This document shows positions 10,100 through 22,765 of a stretch of DNA of 64,000 nt, in pieces. The notes beneath the pieces are model-generated. The model was not told the DNA's origin. It was given only the letters and a program-made list of their open reading frames with translations, and ran no database searches. A program made the position numbers and the translations under genes. How positions within the stretch are numbered: position 1 is the stretch's first letter; the number at the start of each line of letters is the position of its first letter. This DNA is from Microplitis mediator (Eukaryota > Arthropoda > Insecta > Hymenoptera > Braconidae): assembly GCF_029852145.1 (NCBI RefSeq), contig NC_079971.1, forward strand, positions 3,467,697-3,531,696, read 5' to 3'.

Positions 10100-10153
10100 A
10101 GGGTACGAGTAAGGGTAGAGGATGAGGGTAAGGGTACGGGTACGGGTACGGGT
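10100..10153 (+). repeat. GGGTAC/GGGTAA hexamer array, quadruplex-prone
   Basis: Seven GGG runs (from 10101, 10113, 10126, 10132, 10138, 10144 and 10150) spaced mostly 6 bases apart, the last four in perfect GGGTAC register. The spacing suits an intramolecular G-quadruplex on the plus strand. It is not the TTAGG insect telomere repeat. Confidence 0.8.
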
Positions 10154-10660
10154 GCACACTCTGGCCTTCAGCCAATATGGCTTGGCTCCAAATATATCTT
10201 GCACCCTATCTAATTATATGCCGCTTTATCCAGGCTGCCGTGAGGAGCTCGTAATACTCGGCAGTTACTTGCCCATCCACCATGCGGCTCTACAATATTC
10301 TTCGGCTTCAATAAACTACACATATCTCCAAGCTCTACATCTACTTAATAGTTAGTCAAGTAGATTGTCTCGGGAAAAAATTAAGTCCTTAACGATATCT
10401 TTTTTGGCGCGACCCGAAAAATTTGAATTTTATTGGTATTCTACCCGGCACAACTTGCAAACTAAACTCGGGAATTAACTTTTTTAACTAAAATAAAAGA
10501 TAAATAAATTTATAAAAATATTTCATTAGAGATAAAAAAAAAAAAGGGAATGAAATAGCCGGGACAATAAAAGAACTTATTATATTTTACCGTCTCTAAT
10601 TTGTCTCGGTGCCAATCGTCGAGGACGATTGATGGAAGTAATTTAAACAATGTAGACTGG

Positions 10661-10708
10661 GATCGGCGTGTAGTTGGAGCCCTTATTGCGCGTAGATCCC
10701 GAGGAAGA
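10661..10708 (-). pseudogene. Exon-like sequence resembling the Rbp6 exon end
   Basis: On the minus strand, TCCAACTACACGCCGATC differs by one base from the exon's TCCAACCACACGCCGATC, and reads APTTRRS in one frame. A pyrimidine-rich tract ending in AAG lies just upstream (10709-10725), like an acceptor. Upstream of the match the sequence does not resemble the exon, and no good donor follows. It may be a decayed duplicated exon in the same intron or a coincidence. Confidence 0.3.
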
Positions 10709-12374
10709 CTTTAAAAAAACGTAAAAAAAAAGAAGCGAAATTTACGATTGTCATTTCCTTAATTGTGCGACACGGTCACGACTTATTTTAAGTGTAATCA
10801 TTTCCGTGTCGCGCACAGACGCCTCCATGGGTCTGTTTGTCGCGGGCCTTAAAGAGTCCTCGGGGGATGGTTTTGTTGGACCGGTGCCCTGGCTGGATCA
10901 CCGAACTGATAGTCCGGCGAATTTTTTTCGACACCCGACGCGCTTCAGCGTGGGAATTGAACCGAGCTAAAATTACCAGCCCTACACTGCTAGTCCGTAT
11001 AAATATATATGCATATATATATATGGTTGTAGGGACGCATGTACGAGGTTATTCAAGCTCGGCCACCCTCGACGCTTTATAAATTACCACCGAGAGTAAT
11101 TATTTTATTAGCGTGGACGAGTGACGCGACACGCGAGATACTCCGACATCTATGTACCGGGTTAGCTACATAAACACATTCAGCGCATAAATATATGTAT
11201 ATGTATATATATTAGCCGAGGAGGTGGAATACTGGGCTCGAGGTCTCGTGCGATTGACGCGATAAGGTCGATCGCGTTACACGGTGTCCTGACTCGTGTC
11301 CACGCATCGAAAAAGAACTCTGCCGGTCGGTTAATAATGTCAGTTCTAATAAAACTCGATCCTAGATAAAAAGTACACGATAATAAAACCAGCTTAGCTA
11401 TTCTATTTTATTTACATTTAAATATTAATTCTGGCTTACTTTTATATTTTTATAAAATTTTTCGACGCGATATGAAAATATTTGAAAGCCTGTTAGGTAT
11501 CACGCTCGAGCGACAAAACCTATAAGGGGTCGGAAGATTGCCCAGCCAAGCAAATTCGAGGTTACTTCAGACCTGATTTCCTAGTTGGTGAAGTTCCTTC
11601 CTTGTTCCTTGGTTGCTTCCGCCCCGTTTAGGGCGAGGGTTGTCATCGAAACATATTGGCGATGATGCACCCACCGAGTAGGAGGGAGTAGAGGGAGAAG
11701 AGAACGGAGAGAGTGAAGAAGAGACTGCTGAGTTTCATTCAAATGAGATCTCTCGGCAGATATAGCAAAAAAATGGATGAAAGGAGGCAAAAAGTTGCTT
11801 GGGATGGAGTGAGCTCGAGTGTTTTTCTATTCAGACGAGGGCTCGCATAAAGTTATATATACATTTCCTTACTCCGTGGATCTGGCGAAGAGAATAGAAC
11901 GTGCGGCAAGAAGGAGGGCTCACTCCATACGAGCGTTCATTGAAACGAATGGCCCAGTCTGTCCTCTTCTTGGCACCCGAGCCCTCGAGCACGTCTTCTT
12001 ACCTTCTGCCTTTTTTCACCCTACTCTACATTCTCCCCTTTCTCGAGCCAGTACCTTGGTACCTCCTCCCCCCCCCCCCCCCCTACAGAGCCCTTGCTTT
12101 ATCTCTTACAGATCTGGCAAGATTACTTATACCTCGTGCTCAGAACGCAGCTCAACCTAAAGTATTATTTGAATAAACGTTGAGTTACCGCTCTTGGTTC
12201 TTGCAATAACGTTTTCTCTTCTCTATCGTAATATTAATAGCTCTTTGCCTTAGGGCTCAAATAAATAGTTCGCTACACGTGATTCTTTAAGTTAAATATC
12301 AATCTTTTAAATTCAATTGTATGAATCGTTTTTAAAACTATTATTTTTGAATAAAACATCGCTTTTAACTTACA
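10709..12374. other. Unique stretch, no gene seen
   Basis: Several parts are GC-richer (10760-11340 and 11880-12130). The ORFs here (10837-11082, 11819-12160, 11901-12176, all plus) show no known domain; the last two are proline-rich only because they read through a poly-C tract. Confidence 0.45.
12068..12084 (+). repeat. Poly-C tract (17 C)
   Basis: An uninterrupted run of 17 C preceded by CCTCCT and followed by TACAG. It can form i-motif or G-quadruplex structures and is prone to length change. Confidence 0.95.
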
Positions 12375-12700
12375 ACCAAAATAACTCGTAAAATATTTGT
12401 TTTACATAAAAATTGACACAGACATTTTTTATAGAGAATATTATCGCCTACAAAAAAGTATTGAATAATTTTTTCCGTAAAGTCGATAGTTCAAAAGATA
12501 TTTCGATTCAAAGTAAAAAAACTTTCATGACGATAAATTTAATTAGAATTTTTAATTAGTAAAATTAAAATAACTCGCAAAGTATCGAGTTTACATAAAA
12601 ACTGATAGAATTATTTTTTGTAGAGAATTAAATTTCCTGTAAAAGAGTGCAAGTCATTTTTAACGTAAGTTCAATAGCTCCATGTAAATTAATTTAAAAA
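12375..12700. repeat. Two diverged direct copies of a dispersed repeat
   Basis: AAAATAACTCGTAAAATATT at about 12380 and AAAATAACTCGCAAAGTATC at about 12568 each lead into TTTACATAAAAA, then TATAGAGAAT or TGTAGAGAATTAAATT, and a later GT-rich block with TTCAAAAGATATTTC. A third relative lies at 17215. The ends are not clear and there is no ORF. Confidence 0.5.
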
Positions 12701-13810
12701 ATTTAAAAGCTGATTTTTAGCAGACAAATTAATTCCAGTAATTTCTCTTAATGCGAATTGAATTTTCTTTCTCCTTCGTGATGAATATAAAGCCCAAGTT
12801 TAATTTAAAATCCGCAAAAAATCTATGCACCGACTGCACTGCGCTAATAATCACGATTTATTTATCTTTATATAAATTTTTTTATCCAAGGTATTTTTTA
12901 TCCACTGCGTGATTCCGCGTAAAAAAGAGCAACACTGGCAAGCCGCGAGACTGAAATTTCCCCTTTTGCGTGCCACAGTCTATTTCGATGCACAAAACCT
13001 CCAGCATTCAAAAAGGAGTAAAATAAATCAGACAGCAGCATTTTCTTTAACTAGAGTCTCATCCACTCCAATTCCCTCTCTGTCTTTCCAACGTATCCGT
13101 CTTTCTCACCACGCGTATACGTAAATAGAAACGAAACCGCTTAAATAACCATGGAAAATTTTACGCTCCCAATGATTAATTTTGTTCTATAAATAAATTA
13201 TTTCAAAAGTAGCCCGGGAATTTTATTTCATTTTAAAATAAATAATAAATAATTTAATAAATCAGCTCAGTTGTTTATTTTTTTATCCAAAAAGCTGACT
13301 AAGGAACTTGAATGTCACGTAAGCAGTCCACCTGTACAGCAAGTAAATGACGATGTCTAGTCGAAGCCTACCTGGACACACGCCAGACACCCCCGTCAAC
13401 CGTTACAACTATTATGTATAGCGTCGGAAAGGGAGAAAGGGAGAAAGAGAGAAAGGGAGAAAGGGAGAGAATGTAAGAGAGTAAGAGAGAGAAAGAGTGA
13501 AAGGATGAGAAGTTAGGAGGGATCCGCGATAGTGCATAGTCGATGCATAGTGGGTACGAACCCCAAACGGCAGCCCCTCCACCATCTATATGGGTGCCCG
13601 CATTGCAGCTATGGCCCACCATCCTAATGATGGCAACCACGCAGGTACGAATCCACTGGTACTACTACAACAGTACTAACTACAACCACCGGTATAGTAG
13701 TGCGGCGGCAAACTGCTCGTGTCGTCTATAAACTCGGGCGCACGTACCTCTTACTCTTCACCTCACTTCGATCTTAAATTCTACTCGGCCTATAATTTCC
13801 CAGATATATA
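12701..13810. other. Unique stretch, no gene seen
   Basis: It holds one purine-rich microsatellite (13427-13505) and a GC-richer part from 13540 to 13740. The 12909-13124 and 13543-13731 plus-strand ORFs and the 13368-13640 minus ORF have no recognisable domain. Confidence 0.45.
13427..13505 (+). repeat. (GAAAGGGA)n purine-rich repeat
   Basis: Irregular repeats of GGGAGAAA and GAGAGAAA over about 80 bases, with only two T bases in the interior. It is a polypurine/polypyrimidine tract. Confidence 0.85.
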
Positions 13811-14690
13811 AGGGAAGGGGGGTGGGGGCAAAACGGGATAGGCCGGCAAAATGGGATACCCTCAAAATTTCGTCAAAATTTTTTTTTCTCGAAAAACTTT
13901 CGAAAATGGTCAAAAATGACATCTAGTATCATTTTACACTATTAAAAGCTAAAAAAAAACATTTTTATATTTTTTGCGAAAAGTATAAATGAAAAAAATG
14001 TACAAATTTTATCGTACTACAAATTTATTTTCATGAAGTATCACAAATTAAGAAATTTATTTCGTTAATTAACTCAAGAACAATAACAACAATAATATTA
14101 ATAAAAACTCTAAAACTGTAACATTGGTAATCATCATAATTTTAACTGTTACATTGTAACTTTCATAATTTTGTAATATTTTATAACTTTAGTGCGACAA
14201 TATCACATTATTAACAGTTATGTTAATTTTCTAATATTCAATATTTAATTATTTCTCTTATAAAAATAATTTCTTTGGAATGAAAACTAACTAACATTAT
14301 TTTTAACATAAGTATTAAAATTTATAATAAATAACGATAACGATATATAACTGATTCATCGTTAATGAAAGATAAATCTCTAAAATTATTCACAATAACC
14401 ACAGATGAATTGAGTATCGTCGTCCGAAACACGTAAATTTTATTACTTACATCAATTTAGAAAGACATTATTACATCAATTTTATTCACTTGAAAAAAAA
14501 AAAAAAATTTACTTTTTTTTGGGGTATCCCATTTTGCCCGCAGAAAATAAAAATTTTTTTTCTGATGGCAATCTAAAATTCGTTATATTTATTTCAAATA
14601 GAATCAAAATGAAGCCAATTTACGATATTTATGTCCCTAAAAACTAAATTTTTCGTTAAGTATCCCGTTTTGCCCCCCCCCCCTTCCCCT
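13811..14690. mobile_element. G-rich TIR element, long diverged copy
   Basis: It starts AGGGAAGGGGGGTGGGGGC and ends GCCCCCCCCCCCTTCCCCT. Inner repeats AAAATGGGATACCC at the left and GGGGTATCCCATTTTGCC near the right match the subterminal part of the 517-bp family members (2179, 40575, 57081). The interior is larger and unlike theirs, AT-rich with AATAATAAC-like stretches. It is probably an older or different subfamily. Confidence 0.65.
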
Positions 14691-17214
14691 AATAATATTT
14701 TTTTTAAATAAAATATATAAACCGGGTTGATACAACTGATTGATTAAATAAAAAAAATCATGTCGCAAAAAAATTCATAGTAATTTATTCGGAATGGGAG
14801 TAGGAAATGAAAAATAAAAGCCCTCATGCTTCAGCTATTCATTATAAAAGTCAATAAAAGGTCGGGCGGAACAAAAAAAATATCACTACAATAGCAATTT
14901 TAAGAATAAAAAAAATGTGACGAGTCTGGTGACCTATTGAGGGCGCGAGCGGCGATCAGAGTCATCGATGACGATGCGGGAGCGTAGACGAGGAAAAAAT
15001 ATAAATGGTGTGAGGGCTTGACTGAGCGAGAGGAGCGTACTCGGTGCAGCGGGATCCATTCTTGTTACTCCAAGCGACATCTTTAATTCATCGAATGCGG
15101 ATTGCGGGTTGAATCCTTGATGAGCTTTATTCCACATCCGCGCGCTCGAACTATTGGATCCGATGAGAGATTCTCATACGATAATACCGACAGCTAAGCC
15201 AACCGCTTCGATGTGTCTTCCCTGCACCCCCCGACCCCACCAGTCTCAACTCTGCTCTCTGGTTCGGTCTCTTCTCTTATACCTTTTATCTTTTCCCTCA
15301 GTGTCTCTGTCCGTCCTCACACACTTTTTCCGTCCGCCGTAACGTCGCGTACTCGAGAAACTCTCACCAAAAGCTTTTTTAGATTTTCGTTTTCTTCTTT
15401 ACTTTTATATATTCCTCCCTTATTTTATTCTATTCTTAACAACTTTTTTCCCTTTGTTCTACTTGCACTCGTTCTCCTTTTTCTTCAGCTAAAACTTAAA
15501 CTCCTACTAAGTCTTTGTCCGCTATTCCGTTGAAAACCTAAAGGAATCTGACCGATTCCCGACGGCAAGCAATCTCGCGAACCCTTTCTGTTGGCACGTA
15601 ATCGAGCGTAAAACAACCCGGTAAAGATCACTCGGGCTTGGATGTGTACTGGACTAGTTTCTATTCTATTGGTCGCTAAGAAAACGAACAAGATTTAAAA
15701 ATACTGGCATGCAGTGTCTTGCAGGTAGACCGGCTGTCCACAGTCCAGGGACACACGACAACGGTCTCAACGATCCGATAGATACGTGATCGGCTTCCTC
15801 TCGTTTCACGAATCGACGGTTCGGGAATTACGTCCTTGGATAATTTCAAGACGACAGCCAAATGACTCGAGGGACTTGGAAAGACTAAGACCAATACCAA
15901 GACCAAAAACGAGACCAATAAATTTATTACACAGCCTAGAATGTTACACTGGACATCTTGATCTTGCAATTGAAAATAACTTTGGCCTCCAGTCTTAGCC
16001 ATGTCTCATTTTTCCGGCCGGCACTCATATTCCAAAGGGGTTTACTTAAAATCGTTGATTATTGCTCATATGACAGCCATCAGACGGCAAATATGAAGCC
16101 CCGAGGACTTGATACACATCTTACAGGATGTCCATTCGCCGTATCAAACCAATTTCCGGTCACTGGCTCAACTTGCTACAAGTTTTGGGTTTCCTTACAC
16201 ATATTACTTGAGACAGAATGAGAAGCTCATTCAATAAATGGCAAATCGAGCTGAATTCAAAAGCAAATTTGTCAAACGCCCTGAGGCGGTTTCACTAGTA
16301 ATTATTGTTATTAGTTTGGAAAATTTATATTTTTGTATGAGAGATAAAAGAAAAATAAAGTCATGCCGGCCTGCAAGAGAAGTCGATTTAGTTTTTTGTT
16401 ACACGAGTTTCCGATAAGGTGAATCGGTAGCGTAAATTCAGTAAAAATCTCATTCAAACAATTTCTTCGTTATCTTAAGTTATTTGCTAGTGGCGGGCCG
16501 TTTTCGAATGGCGAGCGGCAAATTACTTTAACAAGGGAACGAGTATGTGGGGTATGTGTGTGTGTGTGTGTGTGTATGAGATATAATATGATAAATGAAC
16601 AAGTGGAGGTGGAAGTAGAAGCTGCACTCACAGAAAAAGACCGAACGAGTCTCTTGATAGTGTGGGTAGCGAAAGCAACCTTGGTGGCTTAATAATTCAA
16701 ATCTCTCGCTACTCGAAAAATTGAATTTAATAATTCAATCCAATAGGAAAGCCCGGACGATTACAGCGAAAAAAAAATTTAATGGAAAAAAAAGTAGTTT
16801 CACTATTCGCGCTTCTTGTTCTTATTATTTTTCTAGTTTGCTCTTGGTTTTGGTGGCACAGTGGCGCCAGAACGATCAAAAATGCAATATCCAGCCGGCT
16901 CGATTTCTTAATCCGATTCTCGGATCCACTCCCCCGAGCCCGAGCTACGCTTTCATACTCAACTGAGCCGTCTATGTGCTCTAGGCTAACCAGTAACGTC
17001 AACGCAACTTCTCTGATATTTCTTAGGATCGTTTTTCTGAAAAGTTTCACTCACTTTCCAGAAAAAAAACATTTTAACTCCTTTAATTGGTTTACATTAA
17101 AAACTTTTCGGTTCTTTTCCAACTGGGAAAGCAGACTCGGAGTATGTGAAAAGCAATATGAGGATTTAGAAAATTTTTACATATTTATATCTGAGCTCCA
17201 TTTTATCTCAATTT
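14691..17214. other. Unique stretch, no gene seen
   Basis: It includes GC-richer parts (14930-15350, 15540-16210) and many overlapping short ORFs on both strands. The longest is 16782-17216 plus, 144 codons with a hydrophobic N-terminus, which I regard as chance. Hexamer-like AAGACCAAT repeats lie near 15884-15920. Confidence 0.45.
16555..16574 (+). repeat. (TG)10 microsatellite
   Basis: Ten uninterrupted TG units preceded by GGGGTA. Confidence 0.95.
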
Positions 17215-17400
17215 AATTTCAAACCAAAATAACTGGTACGCTATTGGTTTTCACTTAAAAACTCATGACCAATTAAGTTTACATGAAAATTTATGAGGAC
17301 CTTTTTTAAAGTAAATTAAATTTTCTACAAAAAAGGTATCAATGACTTTTTTCATAAATTTCATAGTTTCAAAGATATATCAGTTCAAAGTTAAGTTGAC
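17215..17400. repeat. Dispersed repeat, relative of 12375-12700
   Basis: CAAACCAAAATAACTGG, TTTACATGAAAATT, TTCTACAAAAAAGGTATCAA and TTTCAAAGATATATCAGTTC correspond in order to the blocks at 12375-12520. No ORF and no clear termini. Confidence 0.5.
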
Positions 17401-19092
17401 TGAAATTTTTATTGCTATTAAAATTATTATATTAAAATATATAACATGACATTTATATTTTACAAGTTAGTAACGTCTTATATATTGATACTTGTGGTTA
17501 CTTGACCTCCATTAACCTACTAACAGATGAATTTGATGTGTATCGGTGACGTCAGCCATTGCTTTATTTAATCCCATCAACAGCTGATATACACTTGGAT
17601 AACTATTACACAGATATATACATATATATAATATCGAATACATTATAAGAGAAGAATAGAATATAATGCAACAGCAGCAGAAGCTCAAGCTCAAGTACGA
17701 GCACTCAAGTGTGCCTGTCAATGCAGACATTTTTTCCGAGTGGATAAAGACACTTAAGCCCTCGAGGATTCCTCCAGCACCGACGGAAAATTCTTTCAAA
17801 TAAATGTCCCGATACATCTATAATACAGAAATAAACTCCGCGGAACGTTGCTGTCTACTATTTTTAAAAATCCTCACATAAACCTCAACACATTTAACAA
17901 AATAATTTTATTGACATTAATATTTATTTATATCCCGAAATGCAATAGACTGATGGGTCAATTGTCATGCCAGTATATATATAAATTTATATATGTATAT
18001 TATATATAGGAACGAAATGTTTGAGTAAAAATAAAAAAGTTAGGGTTGGTCGCCGCTGGGAGACTGAAAGTTTTCATCGGTTTGAGTTCCCCTGGCAGAA
18101 TATATTTCGTGCTCTACAACGGAAAAGAATAAATAAAAAATAAAAGGAAGCTGCCCGCTTAAGGAGTTTAAATATGCACTGAAAATTAAGGCTGAGTCTA
18201 CTGGCAGTAGTTATTTTCCACGGCAGAAAACTTTTCTCGACTTGTGTTAGTCTAGCCCGTAATAACTTTGAGTCATTTGGTGCTTTAAAAAAAATAATTT
18301 CAGAATAAAAATAAAAGGATCCACTATTTACTGTCCCCACAGTTAAAGTCTCAGACTTTATTTCTTCCATTCTATTCCTGGTCTCTTTCAATTTCCGTCC
18401 TTTATGTCCCAGGATAAAGAATAAAAACCCCGGATTATTGAGTCATATCTGTCTAGTTATCAGAGTATCCACTATTTTTTTTCTTTTTTTTTTTTAATAC
18501 CTCATTTGAGGTTTTTTTTCAGTAGAAATAAATAAAATCAATAGGTTAGCGAGAATTTTTATATTTATTTCAATGCACACCTCCCTATCATCTAACAAAT
18601 TTTCATTTGCTTACGTATAATCGTACGGTATTGAACGTTTCTAACATTTTCAACGTATTGAACATTCAAAGTGAAGGTGCAACGTTTTTGTAGTACTCAA
18701 AATGTTACTTTATAATTTTTTTACTACGCCTTTGTGGCTCTCGGTATCTACCTTAAAACGATTATGAGATAATTTTGTTCAAGCTTTTCTCTGAAATAAA
18801 AGCCCTAAACGCAAAATAAAGACACAGACCCGATGCTTTCTTTATGACCTAGCGAAGTACACTTCAATTTAGTGATAACTTCCATTTGTTTACGAGAAAA
18901 ATTTGGACAAAGTTCCCATTTACTCAAATGGAATAACCCATCACAATATAAACGTTTTTTTGTTCATTATGATGTCCTCTAGTAGGAAAAACCCAAAAAA
19001 GCCCTAAGAAAAATTTATTTTTTGAGTTCAGATGTACAAGCGCAACAAAAATAGTACCATTCATTCACTTGATTGAGAATAGAGAAACGAAT
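17401..19092. other. Unique AT-rich stretch, no gene seen
   Basis: A few short ORFs (17512-17817 and 18074-18391 minus) have no known domain. A small hairpin ACCTCATTTGAGGT follows a poly-T run near 18500. Confidence 0.45.
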
Positions 19093-19211
19093 CCCTGATC
19101 AAAAATAAAACTTGATTGAGACTTGGTCGTCTTAAATCGTAATTTATCCGGTCTTACTTAGTTACGATCTAAGACGACTAAATCTAAATCAAGTTATATT
19201 TTTGACCCGAG
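19093..19211. mobile_element. Hairpin MITE of 119 bp, CCC...TCAAAAAT ends
   Basis: The arms TCAAAAATAAAACTTGATT and its inverse AATCAAGTTATATTTTTGA fold back, with inner arms GTCGTCTTAAATCGTAA and TTACGATCTAAGACGAC. AT flanks both ends (19091-19092 and 19212-19213). The outer ends resemble the CCCGAGTCAAAA element at 27995. Confidence 0.7.
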
Positions 19212-21211
19212 ATAAAAACGCGTAAGAGCCAAAAGGGCGTATTAAAAATTTTTGGGAATTGACGTCATTATAATCCAGGAGTTCAAAATTGATGAAAAAA
19301 TTTTTTGATATGCTTGCATTTCCTTACTGTAAGACTAAATAGGTTTTAATGACGTTCTGAATTCGTGATACTCCAATCTACGTTTTGAATAAGTTATTAA
19401 AAACGGTCAATTTTAATTTTTAGGTAGATTTCTTTAGAAATCGGACTATTGCAATGGGTCTCATGTTCGAATTATCAAAGAATTTTGCCACCATATATCT
19501 TAATTTGCCTAGTAGAATCAAAAAATACCATCCACTCAAAAGTTTATATATATATGTATGTATGTATGTATATACATATCTTAATGAAATTTTATACATT
19601 TATTTATTGGACGATTACCTTGATCAAGTTCGAAGATGAGCCCAATCGGTCGATTAGTTTGGAAGTTGTGGGTGTTTAAAATTTTTTTTGATTTTCATAA
19701 AAATGAATTTTCTGGCTTTATCCTTAAATAACTTTTGAACCGAAAATGATAACTCAATTCTGTAAAAAATATCTCAAAATTTGGACGATTAGCTTTAATT
19801 TTCACTGCAATACTTGATTTTTTCAAACATCTTTTCTAACAATTTGATGATATCGAAAATTTCACAAAAAATAAAAAAAGCTTATTTTTGCAGCTTAGTC
19901 TTCTAATAACTTCTAATTGATAAGACATAACCTATTTCCTTGAAATTCATGTTTAAGCTTACAAAATAAGTATTAATTACACTATTGTAGCTTTATTGTA
20001 TTTACATAAAAAATCTACCTTTTCATTCCGGGTAAGGCCGGATGGCTCTTTTTCAATGTTCAAAACGTTCAATATTTTGACTGGGGTGAGTAAAAAAATA
20101 TTCTAAATTTTCACATATTTCAGAATAGACTGAATTCAAAAAAATCGCCCGTTTATTTTAACAGTTTAAAATAAACAAATAGTCTGAGTTGTTTGAAATA
20201 ATAAATCATGGGTGAAAGGTATGTATGTACCTTTTACGTCCATGCTGGCTTGTACATAGAAGGTAATTAATAGCAGATTTGTTAAATTAATTGTTAACGT
20301 CAGAGGATGGAAGCAAATAAATACTCAACTCGATTCGCTTGATTCTGCATTGATAATTAATAAAACAGCCGATGATTAAACGGTAAAGAAATGAAACCTG
20401 TCAGTATTTTGCCGGTGACCTCGGCTGTAAAATAGCGGACCTAGTTACATTTCACCGAAGCGGTATTAAGAGTCAAAGAGCTGATATTTTTGGTAAGACA
20501 TTTTACTCTGTTGTCACACAGATGAGTTGTTCATGTGATATGATGAAAATGTTCAAACGGTGAGTAGAATATCGGGGCTAATGGACCAGATTGCACCAAA
20601 CCGAAGACGTGCCAAGTTTATAACGCGAAATGCGTCCCAAACACGACCGAAATAAATTTCTAATCACGATTCTTAATCAACAAATCCTCATTCTCTATTT
20701 ATAAGTGCCAAAACTCTGTTGGATAGGACTGAGTTTAATACTGCTGAGGACCGTTGCTGTGCTGCCAAATAAATATATTGCCAGATTATTGAGACAGACT
20801 GATAAAATGTGGCAAGAATTAAAAATATGGAATTATTCTGTCAGTTAATCGTGTTCCACGTCGGCTTGATGAAAGACCAAAGGGTCTTTGGCCTTGAATT
20901 AAAAATGCATATGGTTGAGAACCGCAGAGTGGGCAGGCATGTGTGTGCATATGTGTATGTGTGTTTTGTGTTATAGATAGATGTGGACCTCGACTCACAT
21001 TGCACAAGTGCGGCTGACATGGTCGGGGTTGAACAAAGTATCATGCCTACTCTATACGACCGTTTTAAAGTGTTTTTACACACTGCTTTACTGTACTGAG
21101 TTTATTTTAAGTGACACTAAATTAGCTGACAAATTTTTTTATTTTTATTAATTATTTTTTTGATACACAATATTTTGTCATATTTTAAGAACCGTTCAAA
21201 ATAATTAAACA
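19212..21211. other. Unique AT-rich stretch, no gene seen
   Basis: It contains TATG/TACA simple repeats near 19550-19580 and GT-rich sequence near 20940-20965. No gene is recognised; the small ORFs lack domains. Confidence 0.45.
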
Positions 21212-21450
21212 TCATAGGAGGTCATTAGAAAGGAAATTTAATTTTACACAACTTTGGATCACATGAAAAATTTCCTAAACTCAATATTTTAGGAATTATC
21301 TTCATATGAAATATATGAAATAGATAGCTTTCCATAAAAAAAGAATATAAATTTTTAAAAATTGCTATATCTCTTAAAATATCAATTTTATAAAATTTTT
21401 TATAGAGACGAAAGTTTTAGGAAATTAAATTTCCTTTCTGGAGAGCACCT
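21212..21450. mobile_element. Inverted-repeat element, AGAAAGGAAATTTAATTT arms
   Basis: AGAAAGGAAATTTAATTTTA at 21228 is the inverse of TTAGGAAATTAAATTTCCTTTCT near 21420, so about 20 bases of each arm pair closely. The outer ends GAGGTC and AGCACCT pair poorly. No target duplication is clear. The interior includes TATCTCTTAAAATATCAAT, which recalls the 12375 repeat group. Confidence 0.5.
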
Positions 21451-22733
21451 GTGACGTCCAGTAATAATATTTATTCTATAAGATATCTCTGATTAAAGTT
21501 AGAAATAATAAAACCCTTCTCAAATTACTATTTAAATTTATTATTTAGAATATACACAAGATAAATATATAGACGGTATACATTTAACCGCAAGTTCGAA
21601 AGCTGCGGCGGAGGAATAATGCAACAATCTTGTTTGCAGACCTCGTGATCCCACGTTTGTATCCAAAAGATCCTCCGCAGCTCTCACGTACTCTGTTAGT
21701 GTGTGAGCGATACGAGCTCAACTGAGTGTAGAGGAAAGGACAAGAGCAAGTAGGAGTTTCGTATGCACAGAGTAGAGGAAGAAAGCGTAGGATGTGCTTG
21801 AACACACTCGATGTAACCATGCTGAAAGTAGCTTTGAATCATCCCTTATCCCAGCAACCTACACTCGTCTACCACATGAGTCTCTCCCTTTCTTCCCCTC
21901 TCTCTCTCTCTGTCTTTCTCTTTCTCCAGCTCGGCCATTCGTCGGGTCATCCCTTAACCCCAATCCTGCTCGACGTCGCGATTATCCGGGCCGCGATAAC
22001 GAAACGGACTCACTGCAGGTGAGATGGTGATGCCGATACCCAGATAGCTCGCCGCTGAATACACTAGCTCCCTCGGAACTCGGGCGAAAGCCTCAAGTGT
22101 GATTTCACCGATAAAACGCCTTGCAGTTTCCGGTATCGATGACCAGCTGGAAAATTTAGTCTGATCCTACATAATTGGTAAGATAACTAAACCGAAAGAC
22201 TAAAGCTTTAGCTCTACTGGTCTAACCTGCCGGCTGCCGGCTGGCGCCCAATCATGCGGGCAAAATTTATATTTATATCTCCCATTCAAGCTCCGTTGCA
22301 CTATTTCGTTATCAGCCATAACTATTTTTATTATTTTATACCCATCGAGTAAATAAAATAATTTAACGTGCAATAATTTTTTTAACACGACAAAGTGTGT
22401 CGAATAAACAAAAAAAAAATACTACTGAACGTTTGAATGGGCAATATTTCAATTTTGACATGTTTCGTTCGCGTATAAATATTTTTATTATCATTATTAT
22501 TATTGTTTTTTTGATGGGTTATGTATATGTGCACATGGAGATATATATCGAGGGATGGGAGTGAGTATAGAGTATAGACGGGTGGGACATAAAGCTCGTT
22601 TGTGTAGTACATTGTCCGGTAGACTGTGTGTCCGATATCGGTACAACGATAGCCAGCACGTCGGGATGCCGTTTAAGCGACAACGAGGCCGTCGGGGGTT
22701 GCCGTGCCGGCGGTTACGTTTACTCCCTTTATC

Positions 22734-22765
<32 letters not shown>

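Noticed and set aside
10100..10153. Interstitial telomere repeat
   Set aside because: The unit is GGGTAC or GGGTAA in short irregular form; the insect telomere unit TTAGG is absent.
10605..10635. Small hairpin CAATCGTC-GAG-GACGATTG considered as a microRNA precursor
   Set aside because: The stem is only 8 bp, far too short for a precursor.
11819..12176. Overlapping proline-rich ORFs
   Set aside because: The proline runs come from reading a 17-C tract in two frames.
16782..17216. 144-codon plus-strand ORF with a hydrophobic N-terminus resembling a signal anchor
   Set aside because: The rest is low-quality sequence without domain, composition changes with the local AT content, and there is no splice or promoter context.
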